A DNA stretch of 64,000 bases from Paenibacillus typhae (lineage in GTDB: Bacteria > Bacillota > Bacilli > Paenibacillales > Paenibacillaceae): contig NZ_FNDX01000010.1 in NCBI RefSeq assembly GCF_900099765.1, forward strand, positions 62,001 through 126,000, read 5' to 3'. The translations under genes and the position numbers were made by a program. Positions 8,359 to 16,283 of the stretch are shown in pieces. Numbering within the stretch: position 1 is the first letter of the stretch; every line of letters starts with the position of its first letter. A model generated the notes under the pieces. It worked only from the letters and a program-made list of their open reading frames with translations. It did not search any database and was not told the DNA's origin.

Positions 8359-9498
8359 ATGAGCACTCAGACCGAACCTTTGAAACGTACTGTAACTCCA
8401 TTCCGATATGATATTGTAGGCAGCTTCCTGCGTCCTGCCGCTTTGAAGGATGCCCGGTTAAAATACAAAAATGGTGAGATTACCGCCGTCCGGCTGAAGG
8501 AAGTTGAAGACGCCGAAATCATCAAGCTCGTAGCAAAGCAAAAGGAAGTCGGCCTCCAGGCCGTAACTGACGGCGAATTCCGCCGCTCCTGGTGGCATCT
8601 GGATTTCTTCTGGGGCTTTGACGGTGTAGAGCGGACGATTGTTGACCAGGGCTACCAGTTCAACGGAGCCCAGTCCAGACCGGAAACGGCCCGTCTGAGC
8701 GGAAAAATCAGCTACAGCAGTCATCCGTTTGTTGCCCATTATACTTTCCTAAAAGGGATTACCGGCGATGACGTAGTTGCCCGCCAGTCCGTTCCGGCTG
8801 CTGCCCAGTTCCTGTTCGAGCTGGACCGTGCGGAAAATAAGGAAAGCACAAACGCGCTGTACCCGAACCGCGAAGAGCTGCTGGCTGATACTGTTAAAGC
8901 TTACAAAGGTGCAGTACTTGATCTGTACAATGCAGGCTGCCGCAGCATCCAGTTCGACGATTGCACCTGGGGCGCGCTGTGCGACGAGCAATTTATAGCG
9001 ATCATGGAACAGATCGGCGTGAATGTGGCTGACTACGCGAACGAGCTGGCCCAGGTAAATGCTGCCGTTGTAGCCGGCCTGCCGGAAGATCTTGTTGTAA
9101 CGACCCATGTATGCCGCGGCAACTATGTATCGACCTATGCCGGTGTAGGCGGCGGCTATGAGCCGATCGTGCAGACCCTGCTTGGCATCGACAATTACTC
9201 CGGCTACTACCTGGAGTTCGATACCGACCGTGCCGGAGACTTCAAACCGCTGCGTTTCCTGAAAGAGAACCAGCAGGTAGTGCTGGGTCTGTTCTCCTCC
9301 AAGTTCGGCGAGCTTGAGAACAAGGAAGATATTCTCAAGCGGATTGAGGAAGCCAAGCAGTACGTCGACCTGAACCGGATCTGCCTGAGCCCGCAATGCG
9401 GCTTCGCTTCTACCGAAGAAGGCAACCACCTGACCGAAGAGCAGCAGTGGAACAAGCTCGCGTATATCAAGGAAATTGCGGATGAGATCTGGAAGTAA
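8359..9498 (+). CDS. MetE-C-like methyltransferase, YxjG/YxjH family
   Basis: A 379-residue protein equivalent to the C-terminal catalytic half of cobalamin-independent methionine synthase. Features include IVGSFLRP near the N-terminus, VTDGEFRRSWWHLDF, IQFDDCTW and the zinc-ligand regions TTHVCRGN and CLSPQCGFAST. B. subtilis YxjG and YxjH, of the same length, belong to this family and are linked to methionine metabolism; the exact methyl donor is not established from sequence. GAGGAG precedes the ATG. I saw no S-box leader in the 141 bp upstream. A 30-bp palindrome follows the gene. Confidence 0.85.
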   Translation: MSTQTEPLKRTVTPFRYDIVGSFLRPAALKDARLKYKNGEITAVRLKEVEDAEIIKLVAKQKEVGLQAVTDGEFRRSWWHLDFFWGFDGVERTIVDQGYQFNGAQSRPETARLSGKISYSSHPFVAHYTFLKGITGDDVVARQSVPAAAQFLFELDRAENKESTNALYPNREELLADTVKAYKGAVLDLYNAGCRSIQFDDCTWGALCDEQFIAIMEQIGVNVADYANELAQVNAAVVAGLPEDLVVTTHVCRGNYVSTYAGVGGGYEPIVQTLLGIDNYSGYYLEFDTDRAGDFKPLRFLKENQQVVLGLFSSKFGELENKEDILKRIEEAKQYVDLNRICLSPQCGFASTEEGNHLTEEQQWNKLAYIKEIADEIWK

Positions 9499-9513
9499 CG
9501 TAAGCATCTTGAT

Positions 9514-9543
9514 TAAGCCGTACGGAATATTCCGTACGGCTTA
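9514..9543 (+). terminator. Perfect 30-bp palindrome after the yxjG-like gene
   Basis: Two 15-nt arms (TAAGCCGTACGGAAT and its complement) abut with no loop, so the tip would open to form a 3-4 nt loop. There is no T-tract, so it is either a weak terminator or a protein-binding palindrome; its position 16 nt after the stop codon favours termination or 3-prime end protection. Confidence 0.55.
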
Positions 9544-9674
9544 GGTGTGTTTGAGGGGATTTCGGACGGGTTTGAGCAGGTGGAAAGGGGGCGAACCGAG
9601 AAATAATATGGAGTAATTAAAGCGGCCTTAAGGGAGTCTGCAAGGTGTGGATATGATCTGGAAAGGAAATTCTG

Positions 9675-10799
9675 GTGCTTATGGGGATTGTGAAAGCGGC
9701 GCAAAGGTTAGTTTTTGTTCTTATTGCAGGTGTTGTTGCTGCATCTTGCAGTGAACGGGAGGTACTGCCGGTAAATACAAAGTCAGATAGTGCTTCGTCT
9801 GATATTAGCCAGATTGTGATGCCCGGGCAGCGCCAGGAGACGTGGGAGGACTATCTGAACTCGGTCGTCGAGCGGAGGGAAGAGTATCTCTTTTTTGCTG
9901 AACAGAGGTTTGATATTAATCTGCAGGACCGCGTAAAGCAGGGTGAAATCACTTTAGTGAATGATTCTGAGGGATTTTCCTCCATTGAAGATTCATATGT
10001 TTCTGCCTACCTGATAGATATTGATAAAGATGGCTTGGACGAACTTTATGTTACTACTATGGAGGGTTCAATCAGGCAATATTACGGGCATATTTATAAA
10101 CATAACGGTGAGGCGTATACCTGGGTTGACACTTTTGAAGGTAATATTATCCCTTATGAATACAACGACGAAATTCATTTTTTGGACGTAGTAGCTGACT
10201 TTGAAACCAAATTTACACGTGCTGTAATTGAATATGAAGCTGACGGGCTGGCATTCAAACCGTTAAAAACGCTGGAGGTTCAATATACCTATGACGTATC
10301 AGAGCTTCCGGAAGCTTGGTCAAAAGTGATCAGCAGCGCTGAGTTAAATACATTGCACGAATATGAACTGCTCCGCTCACCGGATGCTACAGTTACCAAG
10401 TTGACCGAACAACCCGCTTACGATGTCCAAGTAACGGATGATAAGAACAGCAATACATTCAGGTTTACTGTTCAACTCTGGTTGACCACTGTAGGGTATG
10501 CACCAAATTACTGGGAAATCCTTGCGGCTGATGAGGGTACGCAGCATTTTAAAGGTATGGGGCAGATAGACTCCGATCAAGCCAGCAGCCCAAAAGGTGC
10601 AGTAAATTATGGTCTGAAATTCTATAAGGACGCTGCTTCCGGCCAGCTATTTCTGCTCAAAATATCCTATCCGTTCTTCACAAGGGAAACCCGTAAAGAC
10701 GGCGATCTGATGCTGGAGATCTTCCGGTTTAACGAGAAGGACGCAGAAAAGATTGACGAGGTGCTGCTGGAGCCAAATGTTGAAATCATAGCAGAGTAA
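9675..10799 (+). CDS. Predicted lipoprotein of unknown function
   Basis: A 374-residue protein with an N-terminal hydrophobic segment (LVFVLIAGVVAA) ending in AASC, a plausible lipobox with lipidated Cys about residue 26. The mature part is acidic and strand-rich, with YLIDIDKDGLDELYVTT near 115-130, a calcium-loop-like DxDxDG stretch seen in VCBS/FG-GAP-type repeats. No enzymatic motif was recognised. GTG at 9675 follows GGAAAGG by 8 nt; ATG at 9681 is an alternative. It is probably anchored on the outer face of the membrane. Confidence 0.65.
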   Translation: MLMGIVKAAQRLVFVLIAGVVAASCSEREVLPVNTKSDSASSDISQIVMPGQRQETWEDYLNSVVERREEYLFFAEQRFDINLQDRVKQGEITLVNDSEGFSSIEDSYVSAYLIDIDKDGLDELYVTTMEGSIRQYYGHIYKHNGEAYTWVDTFEGNIIPYEYNDEIHFLDVVADFETKFTRAVIEYEADGLAFKPLKTLEVQYTYDVSELPEAWSKVISSAELNTLHEYELLRSPDATVTKLTEQPAYDVQVTDDKNSNTFRFTVQLWLTTVGYAPNYWEILAADEGTQHFKGMGQIDSDQASSPKGAVNYGLKFYKDAASGQLFLLKISYPFFTRETRKDGDLMLEIFRFNEKDAEKIDEVLLEPNVEIIAE

Positions 10800-10837
10800 T
10801 AAAGCGTCTGTGATTATATCGAAGGGTGGTAACATGA

Positions 10838-11230
10838 ATGAATCTGGGTGCGCTCAACGTCAATGTAATTACACTGTTTGTGGAGGATCTGCATAAGACC
10901 AGGAGGTTCTATGAGGATGTATTCCGGTTGTCGGCTGTATACGAAGACGAAGTATCAGCAGTTTATAATTTCGGTAATATGAGCATTAATCTGCTGAATA
11001 TTTCCGAGGCAGCAGGACTGATTCAGCCGGCCAAGCCTGCTGGCCCGGAGTCCGGTTCACGGTTCCAGTTTACCATTCAGGTTGAGGATGCAGATGCAGC
11101 AGCCCGGGAACTGGCACAACAAGGGGTCGAACTGCTGAACGGTCCGGTGGACAGGCCTTGGGGCGTACGAACCCTGGCTTTTGCAGATCCGGCAGGCCAT
11201 ATATGGGAGCTCGCACAGCCGCTGTCATGA
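10838..11230 (+). CDS. VOC (glyoxalase/dioxygenase) family protein
   Basis: A 130-residue protein of the vicinal-oxygen-chelate fold: two beta-alpha-beta-beta-beta halves, beginning VNVITLFVEDLHKTRRFYEDVF and ending FADPAGHIWELAQPL. The conserved GHIWEL supplies one metal-ligand Glu position. Such stand-alone proteins include glyoxalases, fosfomycin and bleomycin resistance proteins; the substrate cannot be told. AGGGTGG lies upstream. A 185-bp repeat begins only 15 bp after the stop. Confidence 0.8.
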   Translation: MNLGALNVNVITLFVEDLHKTRRFYEDVFRLSAVYEDEVSAVYNFGNMSINLLNISEAAGLIQPAKPAGPESGSRFQFTIQVEDADAAARELAQQGVELLNGPVDRPWGVRTLAFADPAGHIWELAQPLS

Positions 11231-11244
11231 AATGACAGAAGTCT

Positions 11245-11429
11245 CTAACGGACACAGATGCCGTTATTTGCTGACATTTAGCTCTTCTCCCAGGCTAACG
11301 GACACAGATACCGTTATTCAGGCCCTTGAGCCCCATTTTGGGCAAAAGTGTGCCAGATAACGTCGCTGGTGTCCGTTAGATTGTGATTATGCCAATTATT
11401 CCGAAGATAAGGTCATCTGAGTCCGTTAG
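11245..11429. repeat. 185-bp palindromic repeat, copy A
   Basis: Two direct units (11245-11268 and 11295-11318) and two inverted units (11357-11379 and 11407-11429) share CTAACGGACWC, six variable bases, then CNTTAT. Starts lie at offsets 0, 50, 112 and 162. The outer units can pair with each other (20 of 23 positions between unit 1 and unit 4), as can the inner ones, giving a long hairpin with a small central GCCC/GGGC stem. Copy B at 33590-33774 has identical offsets and total length. It lies 15 bp after a stop codon. Confidence 0.85.
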
Positions 11430-11714
11430 CAGAGAAGCGTGACAGAGTACTGGTGCTGGTGCTGGTGCAGATTACTGAACCCCAGTAATTTTGTGTTACT
11501 AAAGGTAACGGGTGGCACAAAGATTAGTGCAATAATGTGCCCCATGCGGCGCGGGAGTCCTATAAACTGTAGCTATGCGAAAATACCTAAGATAAGCTCG
11601 TTAGAATCTGCTGAGGAGACTCGCTTAGCAGTGAGATGAGACTCGTACAGGGCAGCATCCCATGATTCTGATCAAATACAAGGGCAGGGCGAAGCGGCCC
11701 TTGCTCTGTCGGCC

Positions 11715-11738
11715 AACACCCTCCCAAAGGGTGTTTTT
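11715..11738 (+). terminator. Terminator-like hairpin in the intergenic region
   Basis: ACACCCT (11716-11722) pairs with AGGGTGT (11728-11734) around a 5-nt loop, followed by TTTT. No gene ends nearby; the closest upstream stop is about 485 bp away, so it may end read-through transcription or a short non-coding RNA. Confidence 0.45.
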
Positions 11739-11787
11739 GTGCTGCTTTTGATCTTCCCAACGAAGAGGATGAAAGGGACGGAGCGGA

Positions 11788-11894
11788 TTTTGGAACTGTA
11801 GGAGCGTAGCGTCCGCCTTTGTCTTCGGATTTCACCCGCTGACAGCGGTATAAATAAAGGAAATCCGAAGACAACAGCGGCCGGAAGTCCAAAA
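11788..11894. repeat. Structured interspersed element, copy 1
   Basis: The 5-prime block (TTTTGGAACTGTAGGAGCG) is followed by a perfect 15-bp stem (11819-11833 with 11860-11874) enclosing a second hairpin CCGCT/AGCGG (11836-11848), then the 3-prime block CAGCGGCCGGAAGTCCAAA. The ends TTTTGGAACT and AGTCCAAAA are near-inverted, as in miniature elements. Copy 2 is at 21567-21711 and differs by a compensatory base-pair change in the stem. Confidence 0.8.
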
Positions 11895-12006
11895 ACCGCG
11901 GAAGTCCCGCAGTATCCTCCCAGCTCCAATATCCAGGCACAGAAACACCCTTTCCCCCTCCCATTCATACGCTATAGGCAAAAGCCTTTATAAAGGAGCG
12001 ACGGGA

Positions 12007-13980
12007 ATGCTGAGGATTAAGCTGAATGAGCTGGCAAAAGGAGCGGACAACGTGCTGCTGCAGACGGATGTGTGGAAATGGGACGGCATCGGTTGGAATG
12101 AATATGTGGCCCAGCAGGAGGAGGATTTCATCCGGGCGGATGATGAGCTGTTCGTAACGCTTCCCGCAGAGGCCGGGCTCTACCGGGTAGATTACTACAT
12201 CAAGCCTCTAGAGCTGCTGGAACCGCTCGATGTGCTGGGCGCAGAGGGAGCAGGCGGTCTGCGGGCAGAGGTGCTGCATCCGGCCCCGTTTAAGACCAAG
12301 GAAGGTACGCTGTGGGGTTACATCAACAATGAAGGGCGGACCGCAATTGAGCCCAGATACGAGTATGCCGAGGATTTTCAGGAGAACGGGCTGGCAATTG
12401 TACAGCGCAAGAACAGCAGCGGGCTGATTGACAGCAGCGGACGCGAAAAGGTCAAACCCTACTACTCCTTTATCGCTCCGTTTGCCGAAGGCAGGGCGGT
12501 CGTGTCGGATGCCAAAGGCTATACGCTGATTGATGAAAAGGGCAGGGAAGTCACCGCGGCACGGTATGATTATCTGAATTCGCTGCATGAGGGGCGGGCG
12601 CTTTTTTCCAGACAAAGTACTACAGCCGGCGGTTCCCGCTACGGATACATTGATGCGCAGGGCAAGGAAGTGCTGCCAGCCGTTTATCTGGATGCAGGTG
12701 ATTTCATGAATGGAACCGCTCTGGTAAAAACAGCCGAAGGCGAATATGCGCTGATTGATAAGGACGGCAAGGTGCTGCATACGTATAAACACGCTTACGT
12801 AGGGAATCCGGGCGACGGGCTGCTGGCCTATCAGGAGACGGATAACGACAAATACGGCTATCTGAACCTGGACGGAAGTGTTGCGATCAAGCCGCAATTT
12901 ACGGCTGCGCTGCCTTTTTCGGAAGGGCGGGCGGTGATCAACACAGCGGAGAATTACGGCAACGCCTACGGATTGATCGACAAGCAGGGCAAACAGATCA
13001 TCCCGGCCACCTATTACGAGGTGCAGCAGCTGGGCGAAAACCGGGTCGCGCTGGGAACCCCGGTCTATGCCGACCAGCCGTACCGCGGGTCCCGCTATGT
13101 CATAGCAGATGCTGTTACCGGAAGAATACTGAGCAATCATCCGCTGCTCGGAGTGAACAATTACCAGCATGGGCTGGCTTCAGTCTATGATGCCAAAGAG
13201 ACTTACTTTATTGATAAAAGCGGAAAAAGAGCGTCGCAGCCGCCCGTCATCGCCGGTTCCGGCACCTTATCCTTCAGCGGCAGCCTGATCCGTGCGGATG
13301 TTGATCAGCGAACTGCGTATTATGACCGCAAAGGCAAGCAGGTATGGCGGCAGAACGGCGTCATTCCGCTCCGGCCTCCTTACTCTGTACTGGAGAAAAA
13401 ATATAAGCCGAACAGAGACTATCTTGTCTACTACCCGGTTATTGAAGGCATTGCGGATATTGAAGTGTCCAAGGCCGTCAACAGCAGGCTGCGCAGCCTA
13501 TCCAAGGCTGAAGGTGTTTCAAGCGATGGATCAAAGCAGGATTTCAGCTACACCGGTGATTTTGCCGTGGAATTTTTCCGTAAAAACCTGCTTGTGCTGG
13601 AGCTCAGCGGCTACAATTACCCGTTCGGTGCAGCGCATGGCATGCCTACTATGCTGTATGAGCATATCAATCTGCGAAGCGGCAGATTTTATACGCTCAG
13701 TGATCTGTTTAAACCCGGCAGCAGATATGTTGAAAAGCTTAGTACGATCGTCGGCAAGCAGATTGCGAATGATCCGCAGTATTCTTATGTTTTCCCGGAT
13801 ACGTATAAAGGCATCACGGCAGACCAGCCGTTTTACGTGGATGAAGAGGCGTTGTATCTGTATTTTGCACCCTATGAGATCGCTCCATACGCTGCCGGCT
13901 TCCCGACCTTCCGGATTCCCTATGCAGAGATTATGGGCCTGATTTCGACGGAAGGCGATTTCTGGCAGTCCTTTCATTAA
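12007..13980 (+). CDS. WG-repeat protein with C-terminal DUF4163/DUF3298 (RsiV-like) domain
   Basis: A 657-residue protein. Residues about 90-430 hold eight or so WG/KWG beta repeats of about 45 residues, each with a pattern like LWGYINNEGRTAIEPRYEYAEDFQENGLAIV. Residues about 470-655 resemble the DUF4163 plus DUF3298 pair found in RsiV anti-sigma factors and the deacetylase PdaC. No signal peptide or transmembrane helix is visible, unusual for DUF3298 proteins. The function is unknown; repeats suggest binding or scaffolding. ATG is preceded by AAAGGAGCG. Confidence 0.8.
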   Translation: MLRIKLNELAKGADNVLLQTDVWKWDGIGWNEYVAQQEEDFIRADDELFVTLPAEAGLYRVDYYIKPLELLEPLDVLGAEGAGGLRAEVLHPAPFKTKEGTLWGYINNEGRTAIEPRYEYAEDFQENGLAIVQRKNSSGLIDSSGREKVKPYYSFIAPFAEGRAVVSDAKGYTLIDEKGREVTAARYDYLNSLHEGRALFSRQSTTAGGSRYGYIDAQGKEVLPAVYLDAGDFMNGTALVKTAEGEYALIDKDGKVLHTYKHAYVGNPGDGLLAYQETDNDKYGYLNLDGSVAIKPQFTAALPFSEGRAVINTAENYGNAYGLIDKQGKQIIPATYYEVQQLGENRVALGTPVYADQPYRGSRYVIADAVTGRILSNHPLLGVNNYQHGLASVYDAKETYFIDKSGKRASQPPVIAGSGTLSFSGSLIRADVDQRTAYYDRKGKQVWRQNGVIPLRPPYSVLEKKYKPNRDYLVYYPVIEGIADIEVSKAVNSRLRSLSKAEGVSSDGSKQDFSYTGDFAVEFFRKNLLVLELSGYNYPFGAAHGMPTMLYEHINLRSGRFYTLSDLFKPGSRYVEKLSTIVGKQIANDPQYSYVFPDTYKGITADQPFYVDEEALYLYFAPYEIAPYAAGFPTFRIPYAEIMGLISTEGDFWQSFH

Positions 13981-14032
13981 ACAAAATAAACAGCAGGGCC
14001 GATAAATAGAATAGCAAGCTGTATAAGCAACG

Positions 14033-14067
14033 AAGACTGCTTCCTGTGATCCGGGAGGCGGTCTTTT
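14033..14067 (+). terminator. Terminator of the WG-repeat gene
   Basis: AAGACTGCTTCC pairs with the purine-rich GGGAGGCGGTCTT (two G-U pairs) over a loop of about 8 nt, followed by TTTT, about 50 bp after the stop codon. Confidence 0.7.
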
Positions 14068-14141
14068 GCAGATATAAATGGACAAGCTTTTCTCTAAATC
14101 TTGCAGTGTAAATATTTAGCAGCGCACAGCTGATAGTTTTG

Positions 14142-14150
14142 TGCTACAAT
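14142..14150 (+). promoter_or_regulatory. Extended -10 promoter element of the CAP-domain gene
   Basis: TGCTACAAT is an extended -10 (TGn plus TACAAT at 14145-14150). The corresponding -35 position shows no good hexamer, as is common with extended -10 promoters. It would give a leader of about 85 nt before the ATG at 14241. Confidence 0.35.
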
Positions 14151-14240
14151 GACTGAGGAAGAAATGACAACTTTGTAATAATTGGTGCCCACACACTTGC
14201 AGCACTACAAATCCTACAACAAGAACAAGGAGATGGCATA

Positions 14241-14996
14241 ATGAATAGCAAAACAGTAAAAGCATTGATTGGTGGAAGTGTAGCAGCGGTAATGGCGCTG
14301 AGCATTTCGCTTCCTTCACAGGCTGACGCGGCCAGCGGGACTACTACGGTAGAGAACAATCCAAGCTTTGCCCAATTCGTTCAATACTTCGCTCAATATA
14401 GCAACAAGGCATTTTATTTTAACGGGAATACAGTAACGGTATCGAAGTTCAAGCCGCCGGTTGTGCCGCAGAAGACTGCAGCACCGGCAGCTACCGCTAC
14501 ACCTGCCCCAACTGCTAAGCCTGCGGCAACAGCGGCACCGGCAGCCACGGCCAAGCCGGCGGCTACCGCCAAGCCAGCAGCAACACCGGCACCGACAGCC
14601 GCACCGGCTGCAACTGCGTCCACACAGTCATCTTATGTGAAACAGGTAGTAGACCTGGTGAATAAAGAGCGCGCTGCAGCCGGATTGTCTCCGGTGGCAG
14701 CCCTGGACAGCCTGAACAAGGTAGCAGCGGCCAAGGCGGCGGATATGCGTGTTAACAATTACTTCTCCCACACTTCGCCTACGTACGGATCGCCTTTTGA
14801 CATGATGAAGTCTTTTGGCATAACCTACCGGGCAGCCGGTGAGAACATCGCCATGGGCCAGAAAACCCCGCAGGAAGTGATGACGGCGTGGATGAACAGT
14901 GCGGGCCACCGTGCCAACATTCTCAGCGCTAACTTCAATTACATCGGTGTAGGCTACGATAATAACTATTGGGTGCAGGAATTCATCGGTAAATAA
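14241..14996 (+). CDS. Secreted CAP (SCP/PR1) domain protein, YkwD-like
   Basis: A 251-residue secreted protein. A signal peptide (about 1-31, cleavage near SQADA) precedes a short segment, an Ala/Pro/Thr/Lys-rich linker of PAATA-type repeats (about 75-130) and a CAP domain (about 135-251). CAP motifs include FSHTSP, GENIAMG and SAGHRANIL with conserved His residues. Bacterial CAP proteins such as B. subtilis YkwD are extracellular or spore-associated with no firmly established activity. AAGGAGATG lies before the ATG. The low-complexity linker is probably extended and cell-wall spanning. Confidence 0.85.
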   Translation: MNSKTVKALIGGSVAAVMALSISLPSQADAASGTTTVENNPSFAQFVQYFAQYSNKAFYFNGNTVTVSKFKPPVVPQKTAAPAATATPAPTAKPAATAAPAATAKPAATAKPAATPAPTAAPAATASTQSSYVKQVVDLVNKERAAAGLSPVAALDSLNKVAAAKAADMRVNNYFSHTSPTYGSPFDMMKSFGITYRAAGENIAMGQKTPQEVMTAWMNSAGHRANILSANFNYIGVGYDNNYWVQEFIGK

Positions 14997-15001
14997 GTCT
15001 C

Positions 15002-15023
15002 CTGACGGACACAGACTGTAATC
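15002..15023. repeat. Possible single degenerate unit of the 185-bp repeat family
   Basis: CTGACGGACACAGACTG starts 6 bp after the CAP gene stop and matches the unit core CTAACGGACAC at 10 of 11 positions, but the usual CNTTAT end is displaced. It has no partner units at 50, 112 or 162 bp, so it is a remnant or chance match. Confidence 0.35.
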
Positions 15024-15037
15024 TTAATAAATAATAC

Positions 15038-15092
15038 AAAGGACTGTCTGGACAAGCCGCTAAACGGCCTGCTCCAGTGCAGTCCTTTTTTT
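15038..15092. terminator. Convergent terminator between CAP and phospholipase-like genes
   Basis: AAAGGACTG (15038-15046) pairs with CAGTCCTTT (15080-15088), with inner CTGG/CCAG and GCC/GGC pairing. A T-run follows on the plus strand, and the minus strand continues with T-rich sequence, so it could serve both convergent genes. Confidence 0.75.
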
Positions 15093-15108
15093 GACGGAAT
15101 CCGGCCGG

Positions 15109-16086
15109 TCAGGAAATGCCTGCCTCCCAGATCGGCTCGGCATACAGGTTTTTCAGCCGGCTGCTGCATTCCTTGCCTGTGTCGTAGGAGCGGTCACCCA
15201 GCCGATGCACGAAATGCTCCTTAGCCAGGGCCTCCTCCGCTGCTGACGTACTGTTCAGCCATGAGGCAAGCGCCCGCAGGACGGTCCGCCCTTCTGCCAG
15301 CGCCTGCTCCCACAAGTCCCAGACACTTTCGGTACGCACCTCGGAATAAAGGGCGGAATGCCGCCACTCGCCGTGTCCTTCGTTTAAGTAATCAAGCTGC
15401 TCTTCAGCAGGGGACAGCGGCCGGGAGAAGAGCCGGAGGGCTTTGCCGCGCAGCAGGGATTTCTTCCAGCCTCTGGGATCGTACAGGAACTTATGGGCCA
15501 GCAGCATATCCAGGTAGGCTTCGTCCCACATCTCGCGTGGAATTCTGCCGGTCTCGGGATACCAGCGGGAAGCCGTGTCGTGAAGAATGCTGTGCACGCT
15601 GAAGGGCAGATGAGAGCCTACATTGATTTGCTTCCAGGCTGCGTGCAGCCAGTTATCCATCTGCTTCAGTGCCTTCATGAACAAAGTGTCCAGCACAATC
15701 TCAAAGCGCTGGTGATTCCGGTGCTCATAGCCTGCCTTCCAGTTGATATAAGGATGAAGATTGCGGTCAAGCAGATGATGGGTGATGAACCCGAGAAAGT
15801 ACTGCTGGGCTTCCCGGCGCTCTCCGGCAGACAGGGCCAAAGTCCGCTCCCAGCATTCGACCAGCACCGGGCCGCAGTGCTCAGTATGCATGACATCGCC
15901 GAGCCGGAGCGCCCGGGTTTCTTTTTTCCAGGGAAAAAAGCTGTGATACAGCAGGAAATCGGGCCCCTGGCAGCCCAGCTGAAACAGCTCAGGATGTTTT
16001 TTGAAGTCATCAAGAAAAGCAAATTCCCCCTGAAGCTCCGCTGCAAGCTGTTTTCCGTACTCCAGATGCATCCAAATGTTCGGCAT
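15109..16086 (-). CDS. Zinc-dependent phospholipase C family protein
   Basis: A 325-residue protein matching the zinc-dependent phospholipase C/S1-P1-like fold (PF00882 type): MPNIWMHLEYG at the N-terminus, GCQGPDFLLYHSFFP, ITHHLLDRNLHPYINWKAGYEHRNHQRFE with the His and Asp residues expected for metal binding. No signal peptide is visible, so it is likely cytoplasmic, unlike secreted phospholipases. The frame is open upstream to 16296, but ATG at 16086 follows GGTGGGAG and begins the conserved region. Substrate unknown. Confidence 0.75.
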   Translation of the reverse strand: MPNIWMHLEYGKQLAAELQGEFAFLDDFKKHPELFQLGCQGPDFLLYHSFFPWKKETRALRLGDVMHTEHCGPVLVECWERTLALSAGERREAQQYFLGFITHHLLDRNLHPYINWKAGYEHRNHQRFEIVLDTLFMKALKQMDNWLHAAWKQINVGSHLPFSVHSILHDTASRWYPETGRIPREMWDEAYLDMLLAHKFLYDPRGWKKSLLRGKALRLFSRPLSPAEEQLDYLNEGHGEWRHSALYSEVRTESVWDLWEQALAEGRTVLRALASWLNSTSAAEEALAKEHFVHRLGDRSYDTGKECSSRLKNLYAEPIWEAGIS

Positions 16087-16283
16087 TCTCCCACCCCTCA
16101 GACTCGTTAGTTTTCTCCTGCATACAGCCCGAATATTAAAAGAAAGTGAAAATGGGTTGCCTGCATTGTAATGCCCCGTGCGTATTTGCAAATTGTGTAT
16201 AGAAGAATTATGTTTATTTACATACGTTAAGAAGTTTGTAAAATGTGGAACAATGGAGAATAGAGGCATACGGAGGGATTGCT

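Larger units (their letters stand above)
11231..12006. other. 776-bp non-coding region with two different repeats
   Basis: No credible gene: the open frames on the minus strand lie across the hairpin repeat and lack ribosome binding sites and family features. The region holds the 185-bp palindromic repeat (11245-11429), a (GCTGGT)-type short tandem run at about 11451-11467, a terminator-like hairpin (11715-11738) and the structured element 11788-11894. The stretch 11470-11700 shows nothing I can assign. Confidence 0.6.

Noticed and set aside
11245..11429. Short CRISPR array (similar units at 50-bp spacing)
   Set aside because: Only two units per orientation, units inverted halfway, spacers not unique protospacer-like inserts of a single array, and no cas genes in the window.
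11587..11968. Two minus-strand open frames of about 100-125 codons
   Set aside because: They run through the structured repeat, have no ribosome binding site, and their translations are low-complexity without family features.
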